A stretch of DNA of 64,000 nt, from positions 779,243 through 843,242 of the forward strand of contig NZ_CP047935.1 of NCBI RefSeq assembly GCF_014279995.1, given 5' to 3'. Position numbers and translations under genes: made by a program. The notes under the pieces were generated by a model. It saw only the letters and a program-made list of their open reading frames with translations. It had not been told where the DNA came from and searched no databases. Below are positions 42,111 to 53,362 of the stretch, piece after piece. Position 1 is the stretch's first letter; the number at the start of each line of letters is the position of its first letter. This DNA comes from Synechococcus sp. BIOS-E4-1. Its GTDB lineage: Bacteria; Cyanobacteriota; Cyanobacteriia; PCC-6307; Cyanobiaceae.

Positions 42111-43640
42111 ATGGTGCTGACCATGGGCAATGACCGATCCCTGCCATTGCTCAGGGGACTGAGCGGTGGCGCTCTGGCAGGAATCGGCCTCTGCCTTTCA
42201 GGCCCCTGGTGGATGGTTCCCGCCCTGGCGCTGTTGTGGTCTGTGCTCCGATCTCCTGTGGCTGCGGCGCTGTGGGCTGCTGTGGCGATAGCCATCAGCC
42301 ATCGCTGGTTGATTGCCCTTCACCCCCTGACCTGGCTGGGGGTACCAGCACCGCTGAGTCTCCCCCTTGCCCTGATGGTCTGGTTGGCCTGCGTCCTGTC
42401 CGCAGCGCTGCTTGTGGTGGCATGGAGTCTGTTGGCGCGCTGGCTGCCGGGTCGCGGCGGCTTGCTGCAGGCCGTGGTTCTGTCTCTGGTCTGGGGCCTG
42501 AGCGAGACGCTTCTCGCCAGAGGACCGCTCTTCTGGATAGGCGTTGGCGGCAGCTCTCTCCCCGCTGACCGCTGGCTTGCAGGTCTGGCCGGTTGGTTCG
42601 GTGCCGGAGGTCTGGCAACCGTTCAGCTTCTGCTGGGCTGGTGGCTCTGGCAAATCTGGAGCGCAGTCCGCCTTGAGGGAGAGCAGCGCTGGCGGCTGCT
42701 TCGCTGGGGTGTTCTTGCCCTGCTGGTTGCCCATGGTCTGGGTGCCGTGGCCTTGCAGGGAGTCGCTCAGGGCTCGCGGAACGACGCAGCTGCATTGCCG
42801 CTGGCCCTTTGGCAAACGGCGATCCCCACCCGTGAGAAGTTCAGCGTTCGTCGGCAGACCGAGCTGCCTCGCAGATTGCGTCAGGCCATGGACAGCGCCG
42901 AACGAGGCGGGGCCCAACTGCTGATTGCTCCTGAGGGCACGCTCCCTGCGAAGTTTGGCGTTGAACACGCTGGGGAGATTCCCCTGATCAGTGGTGGCTT
43001 TCGTTTCGTGGCGGGCCAGCAGCGCAGCTCCCTGCTGTTGATGGCTTCAGAGATGCCAGAAACGTCCAACAGCATCGACAAGCACCGTTTGGTGCCGCTG
43101 GGGGAATGGGCGCCCTCCTGGCCTGGCCTGGCAGGATTGTCGGCGGTCGGAGGCCTGCAGCCAGGTGAGTCCTCCAGGCTCTGGCGCTGGGGCGGTCCTC
43201 CTGCGGCGGTGGCCATCTGTTACGAGATCAGCAATGGAACAGCCCTGGCCGAGGCCGTTGCGGATGGCGCGCAATGGATCCTGGCAGCAGCCAATCTCGA
43301 TCCCTATCCACGGCTGCTGCAGAGGCAGTTCCTGGCCTTGGCACAACTGCGCAGCCTGGAGACTGCCAGGCCACTCGTCTCGGTTGCCAACACCGGCCCC
43401 ACGGCTCTGATAGCCGACAGGGGACTGGTTCAGGCAGAGCTGCCCGCCATGCTCCCGGGGCTGCTGCCGGTGCAACTGGAACCAGTGCAGGGCATGACGC
43501 TCTATGCGGTTTGGCGTGAGTGGCCGCTCTGGCTGATGCTTTTGCTGGCTGTCGGTGTTCTGATTAGAACGAGTTCTGGATCAGGCCCCCTCCCAGCACG
43601 GACTCGCCTTCGTAGAACACCGCCGCCTGGCCGGGGGTGA
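42111..43640 (+). CDS. lnt: Apolipoprotein N-acyltransferase
   Basis: A membrane enzyme that N-acylates lipoproteins. The 509-residue protein has multiple N-terminal membrane helices (1-200) and a C-terminal nitrilase-like domain, with the catalytic Glu in [13 protein letters not shown] and the catalytic Cys in [11 protein letters not shown], plus [17 protein letters not shown]. The last about 25 codons, after the final helix, overlap the convergent mnmA by 77 bases and form a basic tail ([13 protein letters not shown]). The family normally ends near the membrane helix. Confidence 0.92.
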   Translation: MVLTMGNDRSLPLLRGLSGGALAGIGLCLSGPWWMVPALALLWSVLRSPVAAALWAAVAIAISHRWLIALHPLTWLGVPAPLSLPLALMVWLACVLSAALLVVAWSLLARWLPGRGGLLQAVVLSLVWGLSETLLARGPLFWIGVGGSSLPADRWLAGLAGWFGAGGLATVQLLLGWWLWQIWSAVRLEGEQRWRLLRWGVLALLVAHGLGAVALQGVAQGSRNDAAALPLALWQTAIPTREKFSVRRQTELPRRLRQAMDSAERGGAQLLIAPEGTLPAKFGVEHAGEIPLISGGFRFVAGQQRSSLLLMASEMPETSNSIDKHRLVPLGEWAPSWPGLAGLSAVGGLQPGESSRLWRWGGPPAAVAICYEISNGTALAEAVADGAQWILAAANLDPYPRLLQRQFLALAQLRSLETARPLVSVANTGPTALIADRGLVQAELPAMLPGLLPVQLEPVQGMTLYAVWREWPLWLMLLLAVGVLIRTSSGSGPLPARTRLRRTPPPGRG

Positions 43641-44733
43641 TTGAGAACTGAGGCTCGTCGAACCTCAATTGGCAGCGATGGGGACGCTGCCCAGCGATGT
43701 CGGCATCACTGGCCTCGATGCAGGTGAGATCAGCCATGACCGGGCCGCTGCGGTAACGAACCTGCACCTCCACTCTGCGGCTGAAACCTGCAGCCGGAGG
43801 TGGGATCGAGACCCAGTTGATGGCTCCCACCTCACAGCAAGCGCGACCTGCCTCGGCCCTAGGTGCCACCACCACGCGATTCATCGCCGCATCAAGGCGC
43901 ACGACATGCAGAGGTTCGCTCCATGCCACTCCCAGTCCCTTGCGCTGGCCAATGGTGAAGTGCTCGATTCCATCGTGATGCCCCACAACCGTGCTGTCCT
44001 GAAGCACGATCTCTCCCTGTCGCGGCGGCAGATAGGCGTCGAGGAACGCTCGCATGGAGCCGTGATGATCGGCCAGGCAGAGGTCCTGACTCTCTGGTTT
44101 CTCCGCGGTGCGCAGTCCATGCCGGCTCGCTTCCCGACGGGTATCGGGTTTCGTGAGTTCGCCCAGTGGAAAAACCACGCGGGAAAGCACGTCCTGGTTG
44201 AGGTCGTAAAGGAAATAGCTCTGGTCCTTGCGGGTGTCCAGACCCCTTAAAAGCTTCCAGCGTCCTGTGGTCTCATCCAGGCGTATCCGGGCGTAATGAC
44301 CTGTGGCAACGCGTTCGAGACCCCGTTCCTGCCGTGCCCACTCGAGCATCGGTCCGAATTTCACCGACCTGTTGCAGCGTGAACAGGGGAGGGGCGTGAT
44401 GCCAGCTTGATAGCCCTCGATCAAGCCCTCCACAATCTCGCGCGCGAAGTTGTCGCGCGAATCGACGATGTGGTGGGGGACGCCCAGCTGCTCGCAGATT
44501 CCCGCTGCATCCACCAGTCCTTCGGCGCAGCAGGCGCCCTTGCCGCTCATCAGCCAGAGGGTGAGCCCTTCAATTTCCCAGCCTGCCTCCACCAGCAGTG
44601 CAGCGGTGAGAGAGCTGTCAACGCCCCCTGACAGCCCCACCGCCACGCGGTGCTCGCCAGGCCAGGCCTGCAGGCGCTCCAGGGCCTGGGCGCCGGCTGA
44701 CGTGGCGGCAATGCTGGGCGTCGTTGCCGACAT
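43564..44733 (-). CDS. mnmA: tRNA-specific 2-thiouridylase MnmA
   Basis: MnmA thiolates U34 of Lys, Glu and Gln tRNAs. The 389-residue protein has the PP-loop [30 protein letters not shown] with an active-site Cys, [14 protein letters not shown] with the second active-site Cys, and [13 protein letters not shown]. Its C-terminus ends in [22 protein letters not shown]. It overlaps lnt at the 3' end and is divergent from the NAD(P)HX repair gene. Confidence 0.95.
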   Translation of the reverse strand: MSATTPSIAATSAGAQALERLQAWPGEHRVAVGLSGGVDSSLTAALLVEAGWEIEGLTLWLMSGKGACCAEGLVDAAGICEQLGVPHHIVDSRDNFAREIVEGLIEGYQAGITPLPCSRCNRSVKFGPMLEWARQERGLERVATGHYARIRLDETTGRWKLLRGLDTRKDQSYFLYDLNQDVLSRVVFPLGELTKPDTRREASRHGLRTAEKPESQDLCLADHHGSMRAFLDAYLPPRQGEIVLQDSTVVGHHDGIEHFTIGQRKGLGVAWSEPLHVVRLDAAMNRVVVAPRAEAGRACCEVGAINWVSIPPPAAGFSRRVEVQVRYRSGPVMADLTCIEASDADIAGQRPHRCQLRFDEPQFSITPGQAAVFYEGESVLGGGLIQNSF

Positions 44734-44773
44734 GGCTGGGCGGGCATGAACGGGATTCTCTTTCCATAGTGAG

Positions 44774-46345
44774 GTGCCATGGGTCTCGGCAGTGATCTGG
44801 CCACCCGTTGATGCCGACCATCTTCTGGTCTCCGCTGATCAGATGCTCGCTCTTGAGAGGCAGTGGCTGGCCAGTGGCCTTCCGGTGGCGGCTCTGATGG
44901 AAACGGTGGGCCAGCGCATGGCCGACTGGTTTCTGGCACGTCCGGAGTTATTGGCTTCCGGCGCCTTGGTGCTGGTGGGACCAGGCCACAACGGTGGCGA
45001 TGGACTGGTGGTTGGTCGCAAGCTGCTGGAAGCGAATGTGGATGTCAGGGTCTGGGCGCCTCTTGCTTTGCGTCAGCCCCTCACACAGGAGCATTGGCGT
45101 CATTTGCAATGGCTTGGCGCCGCTTCCTTGCAGTCTTCGCCTGATCCAGCCGAACAGGGTCTGTGGATCGAAGCGCTGTTTGGTCTGGGTCAGAAGCGTC
45201 CCTTGCCTGCAGATCTTGCTGATCTGCTGCAGCGCAGACAGCAGCTTTGCCCGGGGCGTCTGGTGAGCCTGGATCTTCCCGCTGGCCTGGATTCCGACAC
45301 CGGCTGCCCCATCAACGGTGGTGCCGCGATTGCTGCGGACACTCTCTGCGTGGGATTGTTCAAGCGCGGGCTGGTGCAGGACGCTGCGTTAGCGCATGTG
45401 GGCCGCCTGCACCGCATTGACCCAGATGTGCCCGTGCGGCTCACGCAGTCGCTCCCACCACCGCTGAAGCTGCTCCTGGGGAGGGATGATCTTGCTGGTC
45501 TGCCGCGTCCTCCGGCGTTGCCGGTGGCCATGAAATATCAGCGGGGGCGTCTGTTGCTGATCGCTGGCAGTGAGCGCTACCGGGGTGCAGCCCACCTCGT
45601 GTTGCGTGGGGCCCTCGCCAGCGGTGCCGGCAGTGTCGAGGCCTGTCTTCCTGATTGTGTGGCGGACCATCTCTGGCAGCAGGTTCCTGAGGTGGTCCTG
45701 AGGGCGCGTCTCTCGTCGGACCAACACGGGTCACTGGAGTGGGGAGTGGCCTGGGAGCAGTGTGATCTGGCTCGTTTGGATGCCGTCCTGCTCGGGCCTG
45801 GTCTGGGAATGGTGCAGGGATGCTGGCGGCAGTGGGCGGATCCCCTGCTGGATTTCACCGGACTGCTTGTGCTCGATGCCGATGGACTCAATCAACTGGC
45901 CGCCGCTGATGGAGGCTGGCGCTGGTTGTTGAAACGATCCGGACCAACGTGGATCACGCCCCATGGCAGTGAATTTGATCGCCTTTTCCCCGACTGCCTG
46001 CAGGACTCTCCGCCCGATAAGGCTGCGGCAGCTGCGGATTGCTCAGGTGCCGTGGTGTTGCTGAAGGGTGCTCACAGCGTGATCGCTTCCCCTGGCGGGG
46101 ACGTGAGGCAGCTGACAGGCACTGATCCTGAGGTGGCGCGCACCGGGCTGGGTGATCTTCTTGCTGGTCACGCCGCCGGTTGGGGATCACGCTGCCTAGC
46201 GGCCAAGGGTGATCTCAGTTTCGAAGACCTTGCCGCATCTGCCTTGTTGCATGCTGTTGCGGCTCGACAATGCGATCAAAGCAGTGGCGCAATGGCAATT
46301 TCAGATCAATTAGCGAGTCTCACGCGTTTCACGTTGCGATCTTGA
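44774..46345 (+). CDS. nnr: Bifunctional NAD(P)HX epimerase / ADP-dependent dehydratase
   Basis: A 523-residue fusion that repairs hydrated NAD(P)H. The N-terminal NnrE half (1-215) has [21 protein letters not shown] and the [16 protein letters not shown] site. The C-terminal NnrD half has [47 protein letters not shown] and [16 protein letters not shown]. The start codon is GTG near 44774, or possibly a GTG six codons later. It is divergent from mnmA and upstream of a sigma factor gene. Confidence 0.93.
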   Translation: MPWVSAVIWPPVDADHLLVSADQMLALERQWLASGLPVAALMETVGQRMADWFLARPELLASGALVLVGPGHNGGDGLVVGRKLLEANVDVRVWAPLALRQPLTQEHWRHLQWLGAASLQSSPDPAEQGLWIEALFGLGQKRPLPADLADLLQRRQQLCPGRLVSLDLPAGLDSDTGCPINGGAAIAADTLCVGLFKRGLVQDAALAHVGRLHRIDPDVPVRLTQSLPPPLKLLLGRDDLAGLPRPPALPVAMKYQRGRLLLIAGSERYRGAAHLVLRGALASGAGSVEACLPDCVADHLWQQVPEVVLRARLSSDQHGSLEWGVAWEQCDLARLDAVLLGPGLGMVQGCWRQWADPLLDFTGLLVLDADGLNQLAAADGGWRWLLKRSGPTWITPHGSEFDRLFPDCLQDSPPDKAAAAADCSGAVVLLKGAHSVIASPGGDVRQLTGTDPEVARTGLGDLLAGHAAGWGSRCLAAKGDLSFEDLAASALLHAVAARQCDQSSGAMAISDQLASLTRFTLRS

Positions 46346-46499
46346 CTTGATGTGCGATTGGGCTTGACTTTTCTACATTTTTTACACGATTCGCCGGGTT
46401 TTGTGTCGTTTTCCACGCATGAATCTGAAGGGTTGCTGAAAACACATCGCTGATCGAGAAATTCATAGGAAAGTCGCATCACGACACAGATTCATCCCC

Positions 46500-47441
46500 A
46501 TGGTCTCAGCGGCAGCAGGGGTTTCAGAAACCCAAAAACGACGAAGTAGTGATCCGATCAGTTGGTACCTCGCCACGATCGGCAGGATTCCACTGCTCAC
46601 TCCAGCTGAGGAGATTGAGTTAGGGAACCAGGTGCAGCAACTGATGCAACTCACAGAGGATGGAACGATCCCTTCTGACAGTGAGTCGTTCTCAAGCAAG
46701 CAGAAGCGGATGATTCGCGTTGGCCTTCGTGCCAAGCAGCGAATGATGAAAGCCAATTTGCGCTTGGTTGTCAGTGTTGCCAAGAAATATCAGGGAAAAG
46801 GTCTTGAACTTCTTGATCTGATCCAGGAAGGTTCTCTCGGGCTGGAGCGTGCTGTTGAGAAGTTTGACCCCACGCGTGGCTACAAATTCTCGACCTACGC
46901 CTTCTGGTGGATTCGCCAGAGCATGACGCGCGCCATTGCTTGTCAATCGCGCACAATCCGTTTGCCGGTGCATCTGAGTGAGCGCCTCACCACGATCCGC
47001 AAAGTGAGCCTGGATCTCGCCCACAAGCTCGGTGCGATGCCCAGTCGTCTCGAGATTGCTGAGGCGATGGACATGCCTGTGCAGGAGCTTGATTCGCTGC
47101 TGAGGCAGGCCCTGACCACCAGCAGCCTGGATGCACCTGTGAATGGGGAGGAAGGTCGCAGCTTCCTTGGCGACCTGATTGCTGACTCTTCACTGGGAGA
47201 GCCGCTCGACAAGGTGGAGCAACGGATTCATCACGAACAGCTCGGGCGCTGGATGAGCCATCTCAGTGATCAGGAACAGCACGTTCTCACCCTGCGTTTC
47301 GGTCTGAACGGCCATGAGCGTCACACACTGGCCGAAATTGGTCGTCTGCTTGAGGTCTCGCGTGAGCGCGTCCGTCAGGTTGAGCTCAAGGCATTGCGCA
47401 AACTGCGTAACCTGACTCGTCGCGTTGCACCCAGCTTCTGA
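46500..47441 (+). CDS. RNA polymerase group 2 sigma factor (SigA-related)
   Basis: A sigma-70 family protein of 313 residues without the long N-terminal region of the primary sigma factor. Region 1.2 (PISWYLATIGRIPLLTPAEE), region 2 (LRLVVSVAKKYQGKGLELLD to YAFWWIRQSMTRAI), region 3 and region 4.2 (TLAEIGRLLEVSRERVRQVE) are all present and intact. It should bind standard -10/-35 promoters under stress or stationary conditions. About 150 AT-rich bases precede the ATG. Which cyanobacterial group 2 sigma it matches is not defined from sequence alone. Confidence 0.9.
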   Translation: MVSAAAGVSETQKRRSSDPISWYLATIGRIPLLTPAEEIELGNQVQQLMQLTEDGTIPSDSESFSSKQKRMIRVGLRAKQRMMKANLRLVVSVAKKYQGKGLELLDLIQEGSLGLERAVEKFDPTRGYKFSTYAFWWIRQSMTRAIACQSRTIRLPVHLSERLTTIRKVSLDLAHKLGAMPSRLEIAEAMDMPVQELDSLLRQALTTSSLDAPVNGEEGRSFLGDLIADSSLGEPLDKVEQRIHHEQLGRWMSHLSDQEQHVLTLRFGLNGHERHTLAEIGRLLEVSRERVRQVELKALRKLRNLTRRVAPSF

Positions 47442-48386
47442 TTGTTCAGAGGTCAGTGGTCCTTTGAATCGTTGAAACCACCACTCGTTTATCACGAGGT
47501 TTACAGCGCTCCGCTTCCCAGTAGTCATCGTTTTCCGATGGCGAAGTTTCGCCATCTCCACAGTTGTCTCAGGGAAACGGGGTTGGCCAGTGATGGTCAG
47601 ATACATCGCCCGATGCCAGTGCCTCTTCGGCTACTGGAATTGGTCCATGACCGCGCTTATCACGAAGCGTTTGCCAGGGACAGGCTCGATCGCCAGGCAC
47701 AGCGGCGGATTGGACTTCCTGTCACCACTCCTTTGGTGCAGCGCACCTTTCTTGCCGTTGGCGGTTCGCTGCTGACAGCTCGATTGGCTTTGAAGCATGG
47801 TCTGGCCTGTCACCTTGCTGGTGGGACGCACCATGCCTTTCCTGGTTACGGCAGTGGGTTCTGCATCTTCAATGATCTGGCGATCTGTGCTCGCGTGCTG
47901 CTGGAGCAGGAGGGCCTCACCCAGATCATGGTGGTGGATCTTGATGTTCATCAGGGCGATGCCACTGCGCTGATCTTTCAGGACGAACCCCGTGTGTTCA
48001 CCTTTTCAGCGCATGCAGCGTCCAACTTCCCAGCCCGCAAGCAGATCAGTGATCTGGATCTTCCCCTCCGCGATGGGGTGGAGGATCAGGATTACCTCGC
48101 CTTGATTGGCGATCATCTGCCCGATTTGCTGGACCGTTTGAATCCGCAGATCGTGCTTTACAACGCGGGGGTTGATCCTCATCGCGATGATCGTCTGGGA
48201 CGACTGGCCTTGACGGATGTTGGCCTTCTGCAAAGGGATCATCTGGTGCTGGATGCCTGTCTACGCCGCAATATCCCTGTGGCAACCGTCATCGGTGGCG
48301 GTTACGACGCCATGACACCGCTTGTGAAGCGTCATGCCCTGGTGTTCAGGGCCGCAGCTGATCAGGCCCGTTTGCATGGTCTCTGA
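47442..48386 (+). CDS. Histone deacetylase-family (acetoin utilization-like) protein
   Basis: A zinc-dependent deacylase of about 314 residues in the arginase/deacetylase fold. The active-site sequence is LAGGTHHAFPGYGSGFCIFN, followed by DLDVHQGDAT with metal-binding Asp and His, and NAGVDPHRDDRLG. Bacterial members deacetylate small molecules or proteins. The start codon is likely TTG, either right after the sigma factor stop or at a TTG ten codons later; no suitable ATG is present before the VYHEVYSAPLPSSHRFPM segment. Confidence 0.88.
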   Translation: MFRGQWSFESLKPPLVYHEVYSAPLPSSHRFPMAKFRHLHSCLRETGLASDGQIHRPMPVPLRLLELVHDRAYHEAFARDRLDRQAQRRIGLPVTTPLVQRTFLAVGGSLLTARLALKHGLACHLAGGTHHAFPGYGSGFCIFNDLAICARVLLEQEGLTQIMVVDLDVHQGDATALIFQDEPRVFTFSAHAASNFPARKQISDLDLPLRDGVEDQDYLALIGDHLPDLLDRLNPQIVLYNAGVDPHRDDRLGRLALTDVGLLQRDHLVLDACLRRNIPVATVIGGGYDAMTPLVKRHALVFRAAADQARLHGL

Positions 48387-48430
48387 TCAGCCTCGATCGG
48401 TGGATCAAGCTCTCGTGCTGAGGCAGGACG

Positions 48431-49534
48431 TCAGTCTTCGGCCCAGATGTAGCGAGTGAGTTCAGAACCATCCGGTTCGGGTGCGCTGAGGGCGAAGTCG
48501 ACACAGTCCTGCACGATGCCATCGATGTCCTTTTCAATTGCCCGCAGGTCCTCGCTGCTGGTCAAACCGGAGCCAACCAGGTCGCGTTCAAGCGCTTTGA
48601 GAGGGTCGCGTTTGGCCCAAAACTGTTTTTCCTCTTCGGCGCGCAGTTCGTCGGGGTCAGCCAGAGAATGGCCTCGGAAGCGGTAGGTCAGGCACTCCAG
48701 CACCGTGGGACCTTCTCCAGCCCTGGCACGTTCAACGGCTCGCTGTGCTGCAGCCCGAACGGCCAGAACATCCATGCCGTCGACCTCTTCACCGGCCATG
48801 CCGAAAGCACCGGCCTTGCGCCAGATCTCGGGATCACTGGTGGCTCGGTCGTGGGCCATGCCGATGGCCCACTTGTTGTTTTCCACCACAAAAATGATCG
48901 GCAGCTTCCAGAGCTGCGCCATGTTCAGGCACTCAAAGAACTGGCCGTTGTTGCAGGTACCGTCTCCGAAAAATGCTGCTGTGACGGAATTGCTGCTGGG
49001 GTCACCCAGGGCATCGCGCTTGTAGCGGCTCGTGAAGGCTGCACCGAGGGCCACAGGGATGCCTTCCCCGATGAAGGCAAAACCGCCAAGCAGGTGGTGT
49101 TCTTTGGAGAACAGGTGCATCGAGCCTCCCCGCCCTTTGCTGCAACCTGTTTCCTTGCCGAACAGTTCGCTCATCACCTCACGGGCTGGAACCCCGGCAC
49201 TGAGGGCATGAACGTGATCGCGGTAGGTGCTGCAGAACCAGTCGTGTTGTCGCTTCATCGCGCCGATCACACCGGTGCTCACAGCCTCCTGACCGTTGTA
49301 GAGGTGCACGAAGCCGAACATTTTGCCGCGGTAGTACATCTCCGCGCATTTGTCCTCGAAGCGGCGTCCGAGGGTCATGTCGCGGAACAGTGCCAGGCCG
49401 GTCTCCCTGTCAACGGTGGCCCTTTGGGCTGTCACCAGGGTTGAAAGCCGTTCCGCATGGGCACCCAGCAGAGACTGTCCGTCGGAGGCGGCGGCGCTGC
49501 GTGACTCTGTGCCGATTGCGATGTCCTGACCCAT
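48431..49534 (-). CDS. pdhA: Pyruvate dehydrogenase E1 component alpha subunit
   Basis: The ThDP-binding subunit of pyruvate dehydrogenase, 367 residues from the chosen ATG. Motifs include [48 protein letters not shown] and the ThDP motif [19 protein letters not shown] ending in VENN. The start is set at [11 protein letters not shown] because 22 upstream codons lack family likeness. It converges with the HDAC-family gene and is divergent from ftn2. The E3 subunit gene lpdA is about 10 kb away. Confidence 0.94.
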   Translation of the reverse strand: MGQDIAIGTESRSAAASDGQSLLGAHAERLSTLVTAQRATVDRETGLALFRDMTLGRRFEDKCAEMYYRGKMFGFVHLYNGQEAVSTGVIGAMKRQHDWFCSTYRDHVHALSAGVPAREVMSELFGKETGCSKGRGGSMHLFSKEHHLLGGFAFIGEGIPVALGAAFTSRYKRDALGDPSSNSVTAAFFGDGTCNNGQFFECLNMAQLWKLPIIFVVENNKWAIGMAHDRATSDPEIWRKAGAFGMAGEEVDGMDVLAVRAAAQRAVERARAGEGPTVLECLTYRFRGHSLADPDELRAEEEKQFWAKRDPLKALERDLVGSGLTSSEDLRAIEKDIDGIVQDCVDFALSAPEPDGSELTRYIWAED

Positions 49535-49628
49535 GGCACCACCTGTTTGACCACCGACTTTAAGGGTCCGTGGCGGATCGATGGGCAAAATCCCAGACAC
49601 TGCCTACAGTCTGCTGCCAATGGCTGCA

Positions 49629-51722
49629 ATGCTGGTGGACCTTCCCATCGACCATTTCCGTCTGCTGGGGGTTAGTCCAACGGCTGAACCTGAGGCAGTG
49701 TTGCGCACCCTTCAGTTGCGCCTGGATCGGTGTCCCGATCAGGGGTTCACCCATGAGGCGCTCAATCAAAGGGCTGAGCTGCTCCGCTTATCAGCCGATC
49801 TGCTCACGGATCCTGAACGCCGTGGACAGTACGAAGCAACACTTCTGGAACTCGGTCAGGTTCATCCTGGCGACACCACAGGTCTGGAACTGTCCTCCAA
49901 TCTGGAGGTCGCTGGCCTGATGTTGCTCTGGGAAGCCCATGCACCCCATGAGGCCTTTCAGTTAGCCCGTCAGGCCTTGCAGCCGCCTCAGGCGCCTGCT
50001 TTAGGCAGTGGCAGGGAGTCGGATCTGGCATTGCTGGCGGCTCTGGCAGCCCGCGACGCTGCTGAGCAGGACCAGGAGAAGCGGCGCTATGAGTCAGCTG
50101 CCAATCTGCTGCAGGAAGGGATGCAGCTGCTTCAGCGGATGGGCAAGCTTCCCGAGCAGAGGCAGGTGCTCGAAACCGATCTCTCCAGGCTTCGTCCATT
50201 TCGAATCCTTGATCTGCTCAGTCGTGATCTTGCTGAGCAATCGGCGCGACATGAAGGCTTGATGATGCTGGAAACCTTCATCAGCGATCGGGGCGGACTG
50301 GAAGGGAGTGCTCTTGAGGGGCTGGAGACTGCTGAACTGCCAGCAGGCATGGATCAGGGTTCCTTTGAGTTGTTTTTTCAGCAGATTCGTCGCTTCCTGA
50401 CCGTGCAGGAGCAAGTGGATCTGTTCAGACGCCTGAAGGAGGCTGGCTCAGCTGATGCATCCTTCCTCGTTGTGATGGCTCTGGCAGCTGCAGGTTTTTC
50501 CCAGCGCAAGCCTGAACGGGTCCAGGACGCCCGCACCCGTCTGCAAGAACTCACGCTGGACGGTCTTGATACCCAACCTCTTCTGGGATGTCTTGACCTG
50601 CTCCTTGGCGATGTGGATCGGGCCGAGCGTCATTTCGCAAGCAGTGCTGATCCAGCCCTCAAAACTTGGTTGTCAGAGCACCCTGGCGACACCTTGGCAG
50701 CGCTCTGCGACTACTGCCGCACTTGGCTGGGACGCGATGTGCTGCCCGGATATCGGGATGTCGATGCCGAAGCCATCGATCTGGAGGCCTGGTTTGCTGA
50801 TCGGGATGTGCAGGCTTACGTCGAGCGGTTGGAGCGTCAGGAGCAGCCAGGCGATTGGTCTCTTGAGAACTTGTCTCCTCTGACGGTGGATCCCGACGGA
50901 ACGCTGCCGCTGCCTCTGCTGGATCCCGATGCTCCAGCAGATGACAAGCAGGACAAAGATGATGCGCCTGGAGGAGGTTTCGTCTGGCCGGCAATGCCTC
51001 GTCCATCTCTGCCGTCGGTACCGCAGCTGCAATGGCCGCAGCTGCCTCAACCGAGTCGTTCGACCTGGATCGGAACCGGGGTGTTTCTTGCTGTGGTTCT
51101 GGTGATCGGTGTCTTCAGCGTCGTCGGTCTACGCCGTGAAGCAGAGCAGCCTCAGCTGGCTGGTGAGACATCGATGGATGCACCTGTTGATCAGTCGGCT
51201 CCAGATGCGCAGCAGCAGGGCTCTGTGGAGGATGCCGCTGATGAGTCCACTGCGAATGCTGTGCCTGCTCTCACGGAACAGCCTCAGCCGGCGCCTGTCT
51301 CAACTGCTGACTCCGCAGCCGATTCCGTGCTTCGTTCCGAGCGCCCCTCCGATGCCCAGCTGGAGGCCCTGCTTCAGGCCTGGCTGGATCGCAAAGCCTC
51401 TGTTCTTGGCGGAGAGGGCACCGCAGATGAACAACTTCAGCCCATCGCCCGGGCCGGGCTGATCAATCAGGTGCGCCAGCAGCGATCTGCTGATCAGTCA
51501 GCAGGACTGACGCAGAAGGTTGAGGCCTCAATCGACTTCATGAGGGTCATCAGCCGCACTCCCCAACGCATCGAGCTGCGTGCCGATGTGGACTACAGCG
51601 ATCAAACGCTGAACGCAGCTGGAACAGTGGTGAACAGCACAGCCCCGAAATCGCTCAAGGTGACCTACATCCTTGGCCGAGATGAGGATGGCTGGCGCCT
51701 GCAGGCCTATGCGCCGGTCTGA
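49629..51722 (+). CDS. Cell division protein Ftn2 (ARC6/ZipN homologue)
   Basis: The cyanobacterial FtsZ-tethering protein, about 697 residues. An N-terminal J-like domain (LPIDHFRLLGVSPTAEPEAV) lacks a clear HPD motif. A long helical region with TPR-like character follows, then one membrane helix (IGTGVFLAVVLVIGVFSVVG, near residue 480) and a C-terminal periplasmic domain of the IMS/DUF4101 type (AQLEALLQAWLDRKASVLGG, ending GWRLQAYAPV). This is the ARC6 layout. An ATG at 49629 is preferred over two slightly earlier ones. It stands divergent from pdhA. Confidence 0.9.
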   Translation: MLVDLPIDHFRLLGVSPTAEPEAVLRTLQLRLDRCPDQGFTHEALNQRAELLRLSADLLTDPERRGQYEATLLELGQVHPGDTTGLELSSNLEVAGLMLLWEAHAPHEAFQLARQALQPPQAPALGSGRESDLALLAALAARDAAEQDQEKRRYESAANLLQEGMQLLQRMGKLPEQRQVLETDLSRLRPFRILDLLSRDLAEQSARHEGLMMLETFISDRGGLEGSALEGLETAELPAGMDQGSFELFFQQIRRFLTVQEQVDLFRRLKEAGSADASFLVVMALAAAGFSQRKPERVQDARTRLQELTLDGLDTQPLLGCLDLLLGDVDRAERHFASSADPALKTWLSEHPGDTLAALCDYCRTWLGRDVLPGYRDVDAEAIDLEAWFADRDVQAYVERLERQEQPGDWSLENLSPLTVDPDGTLPLPLLDPDAPADDKQDKDDAPGGGFVWPAMPRPSLPSVPQLQWPQLPQPSRSTWIGTGVFLAVVLVIGVFSVVGLRREAEQPQLAGETSMDAPVDQSAPDAQQQGSVEDAADESTANAVPALTEQPQPAPVSTADSAADSVLRSERPSDAQLEALLQAWLDRKASVLGGEGTADEQLQPIARAGLINQVRQQRSADQSAGLTQKVEASIDFMRVISRTPQRIELRADVDYSDQTLNAAGTVVNSTAPKSLKVTYILGRDEDGWRLQAYAPV

Positions 51723-51809
51723 TCGACCGATCAGCCTTGCGGAGATGGAGATTGCACCTCCACCCCCTGCCACTTTTACGATCAGAGAACTGAAACCGAT
51801 GTCCGGCCG

Positions 51810-53285
51810 ATGTTCGATGAGCTGTCAGCCCGCTTTGAAGACGCGGTCAAAGGGCTGAGAGGCCAGGGCCAGATCAGCGAAACCAATGTGGAGGGCGCGC
51901 TCAAGGATGTGCGCCGCGCTTTGCTGGAGGCGGATGTAAGCCTCCCGGTTGTCAAAGATTTTGTCGCGGAGGTGCGTGACAAGGCCGTGGGTGCGGAGGT
52001 GGTGCGCGGGGTCTCTCCAGACCAGAAGTTCATCCAGGTGGTCCACGACCAGTTGGTGGAGGTCATGGGCGGTGACAACGCCCCTCTGGCCAAGGCCGAG
52101 GAGGCTCCGACGGTGGTGCTGATGGCCGGCCTGCAGGGTGCTGGTAAGACCACGGCAACAGCCAAGCTCGGACTCCACCTCAAAGATCAGGGCAGGAGGG
52201 CGCTGATGGTGGGTGCGGACGTCTACCGTCCTGCCGCCATCGAGCAGCTGAAGACGCTCGGTGCACAGATCGGTGTCGAAGTGTTCAGTCTCGGTGCTGA
52301 CGCCAAACCGGAAGACATCGCAGCGGCAGGACTCGATAAGGCCAGGCAGGAAGGCTTCGACACTCTGCTGGTCGACACCGCCGGTCGTCTTCAGATCGAC
52401 ACCGACATGATGGAGGAGATGGTGCGGATCCGAACCGCCGTGCAGCCGGATGAAGTGCTGCTGGTGGTGGATTCGATGATCGGTCAGGAAGCGGCCGATC
52501 TCACCAGGGCCTTCCACGACCAGGTGGGGATCACCGGAGCCGTACTGACCAAGCTCGATGGCGATTCCCGGGGTGGTGCCGCTCTTTCGATCCGCAAGGT
52601 GAGCGGTCAACCGATCAAATTCATCGGTACGGGGGAGAAGGTGGAGGCACTGCAGCCTTTTCACCCCGAGCGGATGGCGAGCCGCATCCTCGGGATGGGA
52701 GATGTGCTCACCCTTGTCGAGAAAGCCCAGAAGGAGGTGGAGCTCGCCGATGTCGAGCAGATGCAGAAGAAGCTTCAGGAAGCCACCTTTGACTTCTCGG
52801 ATTTTGTGAAGCAAATGCGCCTGATCAAGCGCATGGGATCGCTGGGTGGATTGATGAAGATGATCCCGGGCATGAACAAGATCGACGACGGCATGCTCAA
52901 GCAGGGGGAGCAGCAGCTGAAGAAGATCGAAGCGATGATCGGCTCCATGACGCAGCAGGAGCGGGAGAACCCCGACCTGCTGGCCAGCGAGCCCTCACGT
53001 CGTCGGCGCATCGCCCGTGGCAGCGGCCACCAACCCGCCGATGTCGACAAGGTGCTGGCTGACTTTCAGAAGATGCGCGGTTTCATGCAGCAGATGTCTC
53101 AGGGCCAGATGCCTGGCATGGGAGGCATGCCCGGTATGGGGGGCATGCCGGGGATGGGCGGATTCCCTGGAATGGGTGGCGGCGGAATGCCGGGGATGCC
53201 TGGTGGCATGCCGGCCGGTCGAGGCGGTGGCCCCCCACGGCGTCAGCGACCCTTCAAGAAGAAGAAAGGTTTCGGCGACCTCTGA
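51810..53285 (+). CDS. ffh: Signal recognition particle protein Ffh (SRP54)
   Basis: The GTPase that binds SRP RNA and signal peptides; 491 residues. N and G domains carry [36 protein letters not shown] and [14 protein letters not shown]. The M domain follows ([32 protein letters not shown]). The C-terminus is a Met/Gly-rich repeat tail (repeated [10 protein letters not shown] units) before a basic end. The tail is common in cyanobacterial Ffh. Its stop codon sits inside an 18-bp inverted repeat. The SRP RNA gene is also in this window. Confidence 0.96.
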   Translation: MFDELSARFEDAVKGLRGQGQISETNVEGALKDVRRALLEADVSLPVVKDFVAEVRDKAVGAEVVRGVSPDQKFIQVVHDQLVEVMGGDNAPLAKAEEAPTVVLMAGLQGAGKTTATAKLGLHLKDQGRRALMVGADVYRPAAIEQLKTLGAQIGVEVFSLGADAKPEDIAAAGLDKARQEGFDTLLVDTAGRLQIDTDMMEEMVRIRTAVQPDEVLLVVDSMIGQEAADLTRAFHDQVGITGAVLTKLDGDSRGGAALSIRKVSGQPIKFIGTGEKVEALQPFHPERMASRILGMGDVLTLVEKAQKEVELADVEQMQKKLQEATFDFSDFVKQMRLIKRMGSLGGLMKMIPGMNKIDDGMLKQGEQQLKKIEAMIGSMTQQERENPDLLASEPSRRRRIARGSGHQPADVDKVLADFQKMRGFMQQMSQGQMPGMGGMPGMGGMPGMGGFPGMGGGGMPGMPGGMPAGRGGGPPRRQRPFKKKKGFGDL

Positions 53286-53336
53286 CAGGCGGCAGGTTAA
53301 GTTGGTTGTTTGGCGCTTCTGTCAGAGGTCGCCGAA
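53271..53336. promoter_or_regulatory. 18-bp perfect inverted repeat spanning the ffh stop codon
   Basis: The arm TTCGGCGACCTCTGACAG (53271-53288, including the last codons and stop of ffh) is perfectly complementary to 53319-53336, with a 30-base spacer. It precedes the rpsP start by 26 bases. There is no T-run after the second arm, so it is not a standard terminator. It may be an RNA-processing, stability or leader structure. Confidence 0.8.
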
Positions 53337-53362
53337 CTGTCCCAACCCACACCAGCGCCACG

